Position numbers and translations under genes: made by a program. Shown piece after piece: positions 36,433-45,114 of a DNA stretch of 64,000 bases. The notes below the pieces were generated by a model. It ran no database searches and was not told the DNA's origin. It was given only the letters and a program-made list of their open reading frames with translations. Each line of letters starts with the position of its first letter. Positions within the stretch are counted from its first letter, which is position 1. Location: the NCBI GenBank assembly GCA_963823515.1, contig CAWGMB010000006.1:310001-374000 (forward strand). The letters run 5' to 3'. The DNA comes from Miltoncostaea sp963823515. GTDB lineage: Bacteria > Actinomycetota > Thermoleophilia > Miltoncostaeales > Miltoncostaeaceae.

Positions 36433-37283
36433 GCGCCCGCCTCGGGCTCCGGCCCTTGCCCCTCGCGGAAGCGCCGCCAGTCGGCCGGCCGCTTCTCCTG
36501 GAAGCTCGCGATCCCCTCGGCGGGCTCCACGCCGTAGACGTGGTTGAGCGCCATCAGCTCCATCCCGTGATTGGTGGACGAGTAGAGGGCGTCGGTCGCC
36601 GTGTTCATGGCGATCTTGGCCAGACGCAGGCCCTGGGGGGAGCGGCGCAGGATCTGCTCGCACCAGCGGTCAACCTCGGCGTCGAGCTCCTGCGGCTCCA
36701 CGACGGCGTTGACAAGGCCCATCGCGAGCGCCTCCTGCGCGGTGTAGTGGCGCGTGAGGAAGAGGATCTCGCGGGCCTTCTTCTCGCCGGTGATCGCCGG
36801 CATCAACTGGCAGCCCCACCAGAGCGGGGCGCTTCCGATCTTCGGGCCCGCCTGCCCGAACACGCCCGTCGTGTCGGTGATGGTCAGGTCGGAGACGATG
36901 TTGAGCTCGTTGCCGCCGCCGATGCAGTAGCCGCGCACCCTGCAGATGATCGGCTTCCCGTTGTTGCGCATCGCCCCCGCCAGGCGCGGGCCGATGATGT
37001 GCCCCGCGCGCTTCTCCTTCATCGTGCGCGTGGGCTCCCGGACGTCGCCGCCCACGCAGAACGCCCGCTCGCCGGCGCCGGTGAACACGATCACCCCGAC
37101 GGCCTCGTCGTCGGCGGCCCGCTCGAACGCGTCGCACAACTCGAGCATCGTCAGGCCACGGAACGCGTTGAGGCGGTCCGGGCGGTTGATGGTGATCGTG
37201 GCCCGGCCGCCGCCGACCTCGTAGAGGATGTCCTCGTAGGGTGGGGCTCCGGTGAGGCCGCCGTAGGGCGTCTCGCCGCTCAT
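36429..37283 (-). CDS. Crotonase-fold enzyme close to MenB/BadI
   Basis: 284 residues. Crotonase fold with oxyanion segments FCVGGDVREP and GYCIGGGNELNIVSDLT. GVFGQAGPKIGSAPLWWGC and GEKKAREILFLTRHYTAQEAL are patterns found in naphthoate synthase (MenB) and 2-ketocyclohexanecarboxyl-CoA hydrolase (BadI), enzymes that form or open a ring at the CoA level. In an operon with a CoA ligase, acyl-CoA dehydrogenase and 3-hydroxyacyl-CoA dehydrogenase, a ring-cleaving hydrolase is more plausible than menaquinone synthesis. Plain enoyl-CoA hydratase activity remains possible. Four-bp overlaps on both sides. Confidence 0.85.
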   Translation of the reverse strand: MSGETPYGGLTGAPPYEDILYEVGGGRATITINRPDRLNAFRGLTMLELCDAFERAADDEAVGVIVFTGAGERAFCVGGDVREPTRTMKEKRAGHIIGPRLAGAMRNNGKPIICRVRGYCIGGGNELNIVSDLTITDTTGVFGQAGPKIGSAPLWWGCQLMPAITGEKKAREILFLTRHYTAQEALAMGLVNAVVEPQELDAEVDRWCEQILRRSPQGLRLAKIAMNTATDALYSSTNHGMELMALNHVYGVEPAEGIASFQEKRPADWRRFREGQGPEPEAGA

Positions 37284-38314
37284 TCGGCCGGGAGGAACTT
37301 GTTCGCGTCGATGCCGTGCTCCTCCATCAGCTTCTGGAAGGTCGCGCGCATCTCGTCGGGGTAGTCCGGCAGCTCCTCGGTGTCCAGCACGTGCTGGGCG
37401 TGCGCCCGCAGATTGGGGCCCAGGTCCCAGTCGTCGTCGGCCATCAGGCGCCGGATCTCCCGGGCGGGGAAGTAGAGCATCCCCGGGTCGCGGCCGTGCT
37501 TCTCGGCGATTGCGACCATCTCGTCGATGCGCCCTGCGGTCGGCGCCTGCTCCTGGATCAGCCCCTTGGCCCTCAGCATCTCGACCGTGTCGGGGTTGGA
37601 GGCGAGCGGCGTGCCGAACGCGTTGTCGTGGAAGAGCTTCTCGTACTTGAGGCGGGGGCGCTGGCCGCCGGCCTTCGCGTCCTCCAGCGGGTAGCCGACC
37701 GCGTGGCCCCAGGTGAACCGGTAGTGCGGCGGCAGGCCGAAGGCCTTCTCGATGCCGCCCGGCTTACGGCCGAAGGCGATCAGGATGTTGCCGACGCCGA
37801 GGCCCACGCCGGCCGCGATCGCGTTGGCGGCGGCCTGGCCGCTCTCGAACCGCAGCAGGATCTCCGTGCGCTCGGTGGGGAAGCTCATGAGGCGCGGGAT
37901 GGTCTGCGTCATCGAGAACTCGTAGTTCCAGCCGTGGTACTTGGAGATCGCGCCGGCGAGGCTGACGGTGGAGATGCCGTCCACGGCACGGCCGTACCAG
38001 GCGTTCAGGTTGGTCAGCCAGAGGATCAGGTGGGAGGCCTGGTTGATGATCTGGATGTTGAAGCCCGAGACGCACTCCTCGATCTCCTCCCAGAGCTCGC
38101 AGCGGTCCCGCGTGACCACGATCGCCTCGGTGCAGTTGATGTTGCCCTGGCACGAGGCGAAGCGCGCCGCCTGCAGCATGGACTCGATCTTCCAGTCCTC
38201 GACGGTGCGGTCGGCGTCGAAATAGCGGATGCTGCGCCGGTCGCCGAGCGCCTGCAGGAGCGGGACGTCCGGGATCTGATCCGCCGGGGGCGGCCCGGCC
38301 TGGGAAGCGCTCAT
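37280..38314 (-). CDS. Nitroreductase-family flavoprotein with long C-terminal extension
   Basis: 344 residues from ATG 38314, with GGAGGG upstream. FMN-binding nitroreductase core: LQALGDRRSIRYFDADRTVE, ARFASCQGNINCTEAIVVT and GVGLGVGNILIAFG, then about 130 further residues (RLKYEKLFHDNAFGTPLAS onward) not part of the core. First gene of the catabolic operon, so it probably acts on the same substrate, perhaps as an NAD(P)H-dependent reductase or dehydrogenase of a ring. No nitro substrate is implied by family alone. Its promoter faces the TetR gene. Confidence 0.82.
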   Translation of the reverse strand: MSASQAGPPPADQIPDVPLLQALGDRRSIRYFDADRTVEDWKIESMLQAARFASCQGNINCTEAIVVTRDRCELWEEIEECVSGFNIQIINQASHLILWLTNLNAWYGRAVDGISTVSLAGAISKYHGWNYEFSMTQTIPRLMSFPTERTEILLRFESGQAAANAIAAGVGLGVGNILIAFGRKPGGIEKAFGLPPHYRFTWGHAVGYPLEDAKAGGQRPRLKYEKLFHDNAFGTPLASNPDTVEMLRAKGLIQEQAPTAGRIDEMVAIAEKHGRDPGMLYFPAREIRRLMADDDWDLGPNLRAHAQHVLDTEELPDYPDEMRATFQKLMEEHGIDANKFLPAE

Positions 38315-38336
38315 CGACAACCGTCCCTCCGCTGGC

Positions 38337-38347
38337 TTACGCTGTAA
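38337..38347. promoter_or_regulatory. Candidate TetR operator between divergent genes
   Basis: TTAC, three bases, GTAA: a small palindrome in the 66-bp gap between the nitroreductase and tetR starts, the only obvious dyad there. TetR-family operators often carry such cores. Short, so weak support. Confidence 0.4.
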
Positions 38348-38380
38348 ATCCGGCCCCACGCTAGAAGCGCAGGAGCGCCC

Positions 38381-39028
38381 GTGTCAAGACCCGAGCCCGT
38401 CGAGCGGGCCCCTCTCTCCCGCGATCGGATCGTGGCCACCGCGCTGCGCCTGATCGATGAGCGCGGCCTGGCCCAGCTCTCGATGCGGCGCCTTGGCGCG
38501 GAGCTCGGCGTGGAGGCGATGTCGCTCTACAAGCACGTCGCGAGCAAGGACGCGCTGCTCGACGGCGTCCGCGATTTGCTGCTCGCCGAGCTCGAGTCGA
38601 CGCCGCCGCCGGGGCGCGACTGGGCCGAGGACCTGCTGAGCTTCGCACGCCGCTACCGCGCGCTGGGGCTCGCACACCCCGAGGCCTTCGGGTTGCTCGC
38701 GCGCGGGGCCGACCGCGCCTACGTCGCCGGGCGTGGGAGCGTCGAGGCGGGCCTCCAGGGCCTGGTGGCCGCGGGCTTCGACCACGAGACGGCCGCCTAT
38801 GCCCTGCGCAGCGTCGTGCGCTTCGTGCTCGGCTTCAGCCTGATCGGCATGGACGGTGAGGACGCGGCCGCGCCGCTTGCGGATGCCGAGCTCGGCGCGC
38901 TCGCCCGCGAGCAGCCGATGGCCGCGGACCTGATGCGCTCGCTCGGGTCCCGGACGGAGGACGCGCTCTTCGAGTTCGGGCTGCGGGCGCTGATCGCCGG
39001 CATCGCCGTGCAGGCGCCGGAGGCGTAG
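38381..39028 (+). CDS. TetR-family transcriptional regulator
   Basis: 215 residues from GTG 38381. N-terminal helix-turn-helix: RDRIVATALRLIDERGLAQL, SMRRLGAELGVEAMSLYKHV and SKDALLDGV. The remaining all-helical ligand-binding domain resembles TetR C-terminal types (LGLAHPEAFGLLARG). Divergent from the acyl-CoA operon, whose expression it most likely represses until a CoA-ester or free acid binds. Followed by a repeat-rich spacer with hairpins. Confidence 0.9.
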   Translation: MSRPEPVERAPLSRDRIVATALRLIDERGLAQLSMRRLGAELGVEAMSLYKHVASKDALLDGVRDLLLAELESTPPPGRDWAEDLLSFARRYRALGLAHPEAFGLLARGADRAYVAGRGSVEAGLQGLVAAGFDHETAAYALRSVVRFVLGFSLIGMDGEDAAAPLADAELGALAREQPMAADLMRSLGSRTEDALFEFGLRALIAGIAVQAPEA

Positions 39029-39049
39029 CCCCCAGGGCGGTCCCGGCCC

Positions 39050-39216
39050 ACCCGCCCTCGGCCCTACCCGCCCTCGGCCCGGCGCCGCCGGGCCTGAATG
39101 GGTCCGGCCCGCAAGAGGCCCTACCCGCCCTTGGCCCTACCCGCCCTCGGCCCTACCCGCCCTCGGCCCGGCGCCGCCGGGCCTGAATGGGACGTCCGGC
39201 CCGCAAGAGGCCGGAC
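39050..39216. repeat. Direct repeats with nested hairpins in the tetR-aceA spacer
   Basis: A 16-bp unit (ACCCGCCCTCGGCCCT, one variant with TTGG) occurs at 39050, 39066, 39123, 39139 and 39155. Two longer copies (39064-39120 and 39153-39212) contain it plus the palindrome GGCCCGGC-GCC-GCCGGGCC (39076-39094 and 39165-39183) and end with GCAAGAGGCC; copy 2 has three extra bases. The second ends in a hairpin GTCCGGCC-N7-GGCCGGAC (39194-39216). Together with the aceA terminator this fills the ~330-bp gene-free gap. It may act as tetR transcription terminators. Confidence 0.75.
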
Positions 39217-39309
39217 CCCTCGCGACCCGCCCCCGTGTCCAGGTAGCGCGTCAACGCTCACCGACCCCGAAACGCCACCGAGCCCCGAAACCCACCGAGC
39301 CCGTCGACG

Positions 39310-39338
39310 ACGGAGGCCCCGCTGCGCGGGGCCTCCGT
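39310..39338 (-). terminator. Strong terminator hairpin after the isocitrate lyase gene
   Basis: A 13-bp perfect stem (ACGGAGGCCCCGC and GCGGGGCCTCCGT) with a 3-base loop, 24 bp past the aceA stop. No T-run, but stem and place fit a terminator. Confidence 0.65.
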
Positions 39339-39362
39339 GACGAGCGTCCTGGTCGGGGCGGT

Positions 39363-41627
39363 TCAGCCCTGGCCGGAGGTGGTGATCAGCCCCTGCCGCT
39401 CGGGGCTCTGGGGCGCGACGAGCTTCGCGACGAAGGCCGTGTCGATGTCCGCGACGATGACGTCGCCGACCTCGTCGCTGACGTTGGTGAAGATGCCGCG
39501 CTTGGTCATGCTCGCGGCCGCTCCGTGGTTGTCCTCGGTCGGCGTGAGGTAGTGGATCTGATCCGCCTTGTAGCGGTGGATCAGGAACAGGTGCAGCAGC
39601 GTCATCAGGCGCTTGCGGCGCAGCGAGGTCTCGAACGTGTTCTGGTCGCGCACCGACAGGATCACGCTGCCGCGCCGGTCCTGGAGGCGGCTGAACACGA
39701 TGTTCGCCAGCTTCTCGTCGCCCTCGCCGACCACGCTCAGCTCCAGCAGGTCGGTGCCGGCGGTGTGCGGACGGAGCCGCACGGTCATCGGCATGTTGAC
39801 CTTGTTGTACGCGGCCCACTCGTCGAGCCAGCCGGCGAGCGTCTTCGGCGGGACCTCTGTCTGGACCAGGTGCTGGCTCTGGGTCGAGCCCTCGCCCATG
39901 GCCTTCGTGGTGGAGGTCTGCCCGGACAGCGACATGAGGGCCGCGTCCGCCCGCGGGCCGCCGACCAGGGTCTGCGGCGTGCGGTACGGGGACTCGAGCA
40001 GGCGGAACTTGCGCTGCAGGCGGGCCAGCGCGAGCATGCCGTCCTCGCGCAGGGCCGTCGTGAACTCCTCGGCGGCGAGGCCGTCGATCTGGTGGCCACC
40101 GTAGGTCATGAAGTTGAAGACGAAGCCCATCTTGCCCAGCTCGATCGGGAAGCTGCGCATCTCGTCGTCACTCATGCCGGTCGTGTCCCAGTTGAAGGAC
40201 GGCGACAGGTTGTAGGCGAGCATGGCCTCCGGGTAGACGGCGTGGATCGCGTCGGCGAACTCCTTGGCGTCCTTCAGATCGGCCGTCTTGGTCTCCATCC
40301 AGAGCAGGTCGGCGAACGGCGCCGCCGCCAGCGACTTGGCCACCGCGTACGGGATGCCGCCCTTGATCTGGTAGTAGCCCTCGGGGGTCTGCGCCAGCTC
40401 GGCGTCCCAGACCACGTCGACCCCGAGCGCCTTCGCCTTGGAGCGGATCTCGTACCAGGAGGCGTCCGAGGCGAACTCCCGCCACTCCTCGACGGTGATG
40501 TCGGGGGCCGAATCCTCGTCGGAGCGGAAGGCGATGACGTCGGCGACGGCGTGTCCGAGCGTCGTGAGGCCGGCCTCCTCCTCCCACTTCTTCAGGAAGG
40601 CGTCGCCGGCGGCGTCCACGATCTCCTCGGGGGAGAGGATCTCACCCGACGTGTACTTCGCGGCGACGGCGTCGACCGCGGCGTTGACGCCGTTGACCTC
40701 GAGCCACGCGTCGGCGTCGACGTACTCCTCGTCCGAGACGGCGTAGACCAGGTGGCCGTTGACGTCCTCGATGCCGGCCGCGTTGAGGCGGCGCAGCACG
40801 GCGAGGAAGCCGGCCTTGTACGACGGCACCGAGGTGTTGGTGACGCCGAGGATGAAGGGCTGGTCGCGCTCGTCGCCGGAGCCGTCGAGCAGGTTGGCCG
40901 CCTCGGCGTCGGTGCGCGCGACGATGATGCCCTCGACGCCCATGATGTCGAGCTGGAAGCGGGCCGCGCTGAGGCGCTTGATCTGCTCGTCGGAGGGCAC
41001 GAGCACCTTGCCGCCCTGGTGGCCGCACTTCTTGGCGCCGGGCTTCTGGTCCTCGATGTGGTACCCGGGGACGCCGGCCTCGACGAAGCGGCGGACGAGG
41101 TTGCGCACGTGCGCGTCACCGCCGTGACCGGTGTCGGCGTCGGCGATCAGGAACGGGCGGAAGTCCACCTCGGGGGTCGCCTTGCGCTCCGCTTCCGTCA
41201 TGCGGCTGCGCAGGAAGCGTTGGTTCTTGTCGGCCGTCAGCAGGGCGCGGACGAGGCCGGCGGCCTCGTCGGGCACCTGGCTGAGCGGATAGCTCGCGAG
41301 GTCGGGGCCCGGGTCCTCGTTGGTGGAGCCCTTCGCGGACGTGGCCCAGCCGCCGAGGTAGATGCCCTCGATGCCGGCGCGCTTCATCTGCACGATCTGA
41401 CCGGGCGAGTAGGGACCGAAGGAGGTGATCGACTTGCCCTCGGCGAACAGCTCGCGCAGCCGGGCGTAGAACTGGGATGCGGCGTCACGGGCGATCGTGT
41501 ACTCCTGCGGCACGGTGCCCTTCTGCTCCAGCACCTGTGCCGGGGTGTGCACGCGCGTGATCCGCGAGAACCTGTCGCTCCCCATCCAGGCGCGGAGCGC
41601 CTCGACCTCTTCTTCGTATGCCCCCAT
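39363..41627 (-). CDS. aceA: Isocitrate lyase, long ICL2 type
   Basis: 754 residues from ATG 41627 with AAGGGG upstream. Splits isocitrate to glyoxylate and succinate in the glyoxylate shunt. Catalytic loop motif GAKKCGHQGGK at ~199, FLIADADTGHGGDAHVRNLV and SPSFNWDTTGMSDDEM. It is far longer than ICL1 (~430 aa): a helical insertion and a C-terminal domain of ~150 residues (LELSVVGEGDEKLANIVFSR onward) correspond to the ICL2 of mycobacteria, known to bind acetyl-CoA and propionyl-CoA as activators. Malate synthase is not in the window. Confidence 0.93.
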   Translation of the reverse strand: MGAYEEEVEALRAWMGSDRFSRITRVHTPAQVLEQKGTVPQEYTIARDAASQFYARLRELFAEGKSITSFGPYSPGQIVQMKRAGIEGIYLGGWATSAKGSTNEDPGPDLASYPLSQVPDEAAGLVRALLTADKNQRFLRSRMTEAERKATPEVDFRPFLIADADTGHGGDAHVRNLVRRFVEAGVPGYHIEDQKPGAKKCGHQGGKVLVPSDEQIKRLSAARFQLDIMGVEGIIVARTDAEAANLLDGSGDERDQPFILGVTNTSVPSYKAGFLAVLRRLNAAGIEDVNGHLVYAVSDEEYVDADAWLEVNGVNAAVDAVAAKYTSGEILSPEEIVDAAGDAFLKKWEEEAGLTTLGHAVADVIAFRSDEDSAPDITVEEWREFASDASWYEIRSKAKALGVDVVWDAELAQTPEGYYQIKGGIPYAVAKSLAAAPFADLLWMETKTADLKDAKEFADAIHAVYPEAMLAYNLSPSFNWDTTGMSDDEMRSFPIELGKMGFVFNFMTYGGHQIDGLAAEEFTTALREDGMLALARLQRKFRLLESPYRTPQTLVGGPRADAALMSLSGQTSTTKAMGEGSTQSQHLVQTEVPPKTLAGWLDEWAAYNKVNMPMTVRLRPHTAGTDLLELSVVGEGDEKLANIVFSRLQDRRGSVILSVRDQNTFETSLRRKRLMTLLHLFLIHRYKADQIHYLTPTEDNHGAAASMTKRGIFTNVSDEVGDVIVADIDTAFVAKLVAPQSPERQGLITTSGQG

Positions 41628-41849
41628 GCGATGCCCCTTGTCGCGACGATTTCCACAGAGAGTCTACGCACGAACGCCGCGCATTTCGGGGGGTTTTGCT
41701 CGTGTCAGACCGCACAAGGGACGGCGGCGCGCGACGGGCCGCCGCCGGATGCCTGGTGCGCCCCACAGGGCTCGCGTTCCCGAGACGCCAAGAAGTTCGT
41801 GAGGATGATCACGTAACGCGACGTCCGGCCGAAAAGGCCGCGCCGGATC

Positions 41850-42650
41850 TCAGCGGGCGCGCCAGAGGGCCTCGATGCGGCGGCGATCGTCTCGCGCGAG
41901 TCCCGGATGCCGCGCGGCGCGGGCGTTGGCGACGGCGTGCTCCGCGTTCGCCGTGGCGGGGATGACGGCCGTGACACGTGGGTCCGACAGCGCCCAGACG
42001 AGCACGGCCTCGGCCCAGCTCTCAACGCCGAGCGGCCGCAGCTCCTCCACCGGCGGCCCGGATCCGAGACGCCCGCTGCCGAGGGGGCGCATCACCAGCA
42101 CGCCGAGGCCCAGCTCCTCCGCGAGGGGCAGGATCTCGTCCTCGACCTGGCGCTCGTCCGGGTTGAGCGGGATCTGGACCATCTGGATCAGCCCCGAGCG
42201 CATCACCCGGGCCAGCTCGTCGAAGGAGTCCGGGCTGTAGTGCGTGGCGCCCAGCAGGCCGATCCGCCCGGCGGCCCGCTCCTCGGCCATCCACTCCAGG
42301 TGGGCGCGCCAGGAGACCAGGTTGTGGACCTGTTGCACGTCCACGCGCCCGCCGTACCACTCGAGCTGGCGCGCGAACTGGGCGCGGCCCTCCTCGACCG
42401 AACGCGTCCAGATCTTGGTGGCGACCACGGCCTGGTCGCGCCGCCCGGCGAGGGCCGCGCCGAGCACCGCTTCCGCGCGCCCGTACATCGGCGAGGTGTC
42501 GAAGAGGGCGCAGCCGGCGCCGAGCATGGCCGCGACCACGGCGTCCGCGTTCGCCTGGCGGTCCGAGCCGTGGTCGAAGACCGACCACGTCCCCAGGCCC
42601 ACCCTCGCCACCGCGAGGCCGGGGCCGATCTCCCGTTGCTCCACGCCCAC
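41850..42650 (-). CDS. Aldo/keto reductase
   Basis: 266 residues from GTG 42650. TIM-barrel NADPH oxidoreductase. Tetrad: Asp and Tyr in LFDTSPMYGRAEAVLG, Lys in VATKIWTRS, His in VQQVHNLVSW. Ends with the cofactor-binding VTAVIPATANAEH segment. Somewhat short but complete. Substrate unknown. Located between aceA and the divergent ABC-F gene. Confidence 0.88.
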   Translation of the reverse strand: MGVEQREIGPGLAVARVGLGTWSVFDHGSDRQANADAVVAAMLGAGCALFDTSPMYGRAEAVLGAALAGRRDQAVVATKIWTRSVEEGRAQFARQLEWYGGRVDVQQVHNLVSWRAHLEWMAEERAAGRIGLLGATHYSPDSFDELARVMRSGLIQMVQIPLNPDERQVEDEILPLAEELGLGVLVMRPLGSGRLGSGPPVEELRPLGVESWAEAVLVWALSDPRVTAVIPATANAEHAVANARAARHPGLARDDRRRIEALWRAR

Positions 42651-42695
42651 AGACTACGCGCGGCGGCGGTGCGGGCGACGGGCGAAGGACGCGGG

Positions 42696-42728
42696 TCGCC
42701 CACCGCCGCGTCGGGCGGCGGTGGGCGA
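42696..42728 (+). promoter_or_regulatory. 14-bp perfect inverted repeat in the ABC-F leader
   Basis: TCGCCCACCGCCGC and GCGGCGGTGGGCGA close a 5-base loop, ending 40 bp upstream of the ABC-F start and 46 bp upstream of the divergent aldo/keto reductase start. Could be an attenuator hairpin of the ABC-F leader or a binding site for a dimeric regulator; no T-run is seen. Confidence 0.45.
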
Positions 42729-42768
42729 TCGCGACGCGACGCGCGGCGGATCGGCAGGATGCGCCCCC

Positions 42769-44565
42769 ATGGCACCGCCCGTCCGCAACCTCCTCTCCCT
42801 CCAATCCGTCACCAAGGGCTACGCCAGCCGGGCGGTGCTGAGCGACGTCACGCTCGGCGTCTCGGCCGGCGAGCGGATCGGGGTCGTGGGACGCAACGGC
42901 GACGGCAAGTCGACCCTCCTGCGCCTGATCGCCGGGCTGGAGGAGCCCGACTCCGGGCTGGTGACCCGTGCGAACGACCTCGACGTGGCGCTGATCGCCC
43001 AGGGCGACGACCTGGACGGCGCGAAGACGATCCGGCAGGAGCTGGTCGGCGGGCGGGCCGATCACGAGTGGGCCGGCGACAGCGTCTTCCGGGGCGTCCT
43101 CGACGGCCTGCTCGGCGGCGTGGAGATGTCCCGCTTCCCGCGCGGCCTCGACACGCCCGTCGGACCGCTCTCGGGCGGCGAGCGCCGCCGCGTCGCCCTC
43201 GCGCGACTGCTGCTGCAGCCGCCGGAGCTGCTGTTGCTGGACGAACCGACCAACCACCTCGACGTGGAGGGCGTCGACTGGCTGGCCCGCCACCTCGCCG
43301 GCCGCCGCGGCTCACTCGTCGTGATCACCCACGACCGCTGGTTCCTCGACGCCGTGTGCACGGCGACCTGGGAGGTCGCCGACGAGGCCGTCCATCGGTA
43401 CGAGGGCGGCTACGCGGCGTACGTCCTCGCGCGGGCCGAGCGCGACCGGCAGGAGTCCGCACGCGACGACCGCCGCCGCAACCTCCTGCGCAAGGAGCTG
43501 GCCTGGCTGCGACGCGGACCGCCCGCCCGCACCTCGAAGCCGCAGTTCCGCATCGACGCCGCGAACGCCCTGATCGCCGACGAACCCGAGGTGCGCGACC
43601 GTGCCGAGCTGCTGCGTTTCGCCACGGCCCGGCTCGGCAAGAACGTCCTCGACGCCGAGGAGGTGTCGGTGACGCTCGGCGGCGTGCGCCTCCTGCGGGA
43701 GGTCACCTGGCGCCTCGGGCCCGGCGATCGGGTGGCGCTGGTGGGGATCAACGGCTCGGGCAAGACGACGCTGGTCCGGCTGCTCGACGGCAGCCTCGAG
43801 CCGGATGCCGGAGTCGTGAAGCGGGGCGTGACCGTCCGCCTCGCCCACCTCTCACAGGACACGGCGGAGATCCCCGGCGGCCTGCGGGTGCTGGAGTCGC
43901 TCGAGAGGGTGCGGCTGCGCACCACCCTCGGCGACGGCCGCGAGATGACCGCCTCGATGCTCTGCGACCGCTTCGGGTTCCGCGGCGCGCGCAGCCGCAC
44001 CCTGGTGAAGGACCTGTCGGGCGGCGAGCGGAGGCGGCTGCAGCTCATGCGCCTGCTGATGGAGGAGCCCAACGTGCTCCTGCTCGACGAGCCGACCAAC
44101 GACCTCGACATCGACACCCTCACCGCCCTTGAGGACCTGCTCGACGGCTGGCCCGGGACGCTCGTGGTGGTCAGCCACGACCGCTACTTCGTCGAGCGCG
44201 TCTGCGACGACGTCTACGGGCTGATGGGCGACGGCCGCCTGCGCCACCTGCCGGGCGGCATCGACCAATACGTGTCGCTGCGCCGCTCGGCGGGCGCAGA
44301 CCCGGCGCCCGCGCGCCCGGCCCGGCCCGCCGCCGCAGGCCCCACAGGGGCGACGCTGCGCGAGGCGCGCAAGCAGGTGCAGCGGCTCGAGCGCGACCTG
44401 GAGCGGCTGGACGCCCGCGAGGCGGCGCTCCACCAGGAGATGGCCGCCAATGCGACCGACCACGCCCGGCTCCGCGAGCTGAACGCGCGCCTGGCCGAGC
44501 TCGGCGCTGAGCGGGACGGCCTGGAAGCCTCCTGGCTCGCGGCCTCCGAGGTGCTGGAGGCCTGA
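42769..44565 (+). CDS. ABC-F family ribosome-associated ATPase
   Basis: 598 residues from ATG 42769. Two ABC ATPase domains without membrane segments: Walker A GRNGDGKST (~41) with LSGGERRRVALARLLL and LLLDEPTNHLD; second Walker A GINGSGKTT (~325) with LSGGERRRLQLMRLLM and LLLDEPTNDLD. A linker between the domains holds the P-site tRNA interaction region (RRRNLLRKELAWLRRG), and a C-terminal coiled coil (LEDLDAREAALH-like, ~525-598) resembles the Uup extension. It probably acts at the ribosome in translation or antibiotic protection; which is not determinable. Confidence 0.9.
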   Translation: MAPPVRNLLSLQSVTKGYASRAVLSDVTLGVSAGERIGVVGRNGDGKSTLLRLIAGLEEPDSGLVTRANDLDVALIAQGDDLDGAKTIRQELVGGRADHEWAGDSVFRGVLDGLLGGVEMSRFPRGLDTPVGPLSGGERRRVALARLLLQPPELLLLDEPTNHLDVEGVDWLARHLAGRRGSLVVITHDRWFLDAVCTATWEVADEAVHRYEGGYAAYVLARAERDRQESARDDRRRNLLRKELAWLRRGPPARTSKPQFRIDAANALIADEPEVRDRAELLRFATARLGKNVLDAEEVSVTLGGVRLLREVTWRLGPGDRVALVGINGSGKTTLVRLLDGSLEPDAGVVKRGVTVRLAHLSQDTAEIPGGLRVLESLERVRLRTTLGDGREMTASMLCDRFGFRGARSRTLVKDLSGGERRRLQLMRLLMEEPNVLLLDEPTNDLDIDTLTALEDLLDGWPGTLVVVSHDRYFVERVCDDVYGLMGDGRLRHLPGGIDQYVSLRRSAGADPAPARPARPAAAGPTGATLREARKQVQRLERDLERLDAREAALHQEMAANATDHARLRELNARLAELGAERDGLEASWLAASEVLEA

Positions 44566-44599
44566 GCCGGAAGGCTCCGGCCGCCCCGCCGGACGGGGC
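44566..44599. terminator. Paired hairpins between convergent ABC-F and OsmC genes
   Basis: GCCGGA-N4-TCCGGC (44566-44581) and GCCCCG-N5-CGGGGC (44583-44599) fill the 34-bp gap between the two stop codons, suitable for bidirectional termination. No T-run. Confidence 0.5.
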
Positions 44600-45019
44600 T
44601 CAGGAGGCCAGCGAGGCCTCCAGCGTGATCTCGGGCACGCTCGCGAGCGCCTTGCCCACCGGGCAGTTCTCCTTGGCCGCCTGGGCGTGCTCCGCGAAGG
44701 CCGCCTGGTCGATGCCGGGGACCGCGCCCACCGTGACGAGCGCGATCGCCGTGATACCCGTCCCGGGCGTCATGGTGACGGTGGCCTCCGTCTTCACCGA
44801 GTCCGGCGTGGAGCCGGCCTGGGCGAGGACGTTGGAGAGCGCCATCGAGAAGCAGGCGGCGTACGCCGAAGCGATCAGGTGCTCCGGATTGGCCCCGGGC
44901 CCGTCCTCGAACCGGGTCCTGAATGAGTACTCGCCCTCGATCCCGTAACCGGCCGAGAACTGGCCGCGGCCGGACTTCAGGTCGCCCTGCCACGCTGCAC
45001 TGCCCTTGGACGCCGGCAT
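44600..45019 (-). CDS. OsmC-type peroxidase
   Basis: 139 residues from ATG 45019 with an AAGGGG ribosome site. Thiol peroxidase of the OsmC/Ohr family: NPEHLIASAYAACFSMALSN holds the first reactive Cys and KENCPVGKALASV the second, with the catalytic Arg expected in FRTRFEDG. Reduces organic peroxides in the cytoplasm. It is 95 bp from the DHH gene on the same strand. Confidence 0.92.
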   Translation of the reverse strand: MPASKGSAAWQGDLKSGRGQFSAGYGIEGEYSFRTRFEDGPGANPEHLIASAYAACFSMALSNVLAQAGSTPDSVKTEATVTMTPGTGITAIALVTVGAVPGIDQAAFAEHAQAAKENCPVGKALASVPEITLEASLAS

Positions 45020-45114
45020 CTGATCCCCTTTGGTTGTTGACCGTGCGATGAAGGAACCAAACCACTTTCCCCCGGAGGCGGCCCGGGGGCGCCCATCGCA
45101 CGGCCGCCGAGCCG

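Noticed and set aside
39050..39216. CRISPR array
   Set aside because: Repeats are short, unevenly spaced, partly tandem and without unique spacers.
39525..41816. 763-residue plus-strand open frame
   Set aside because: Antisense of the isocitrate lyase gene, whose conserved motifs are on the other strand.
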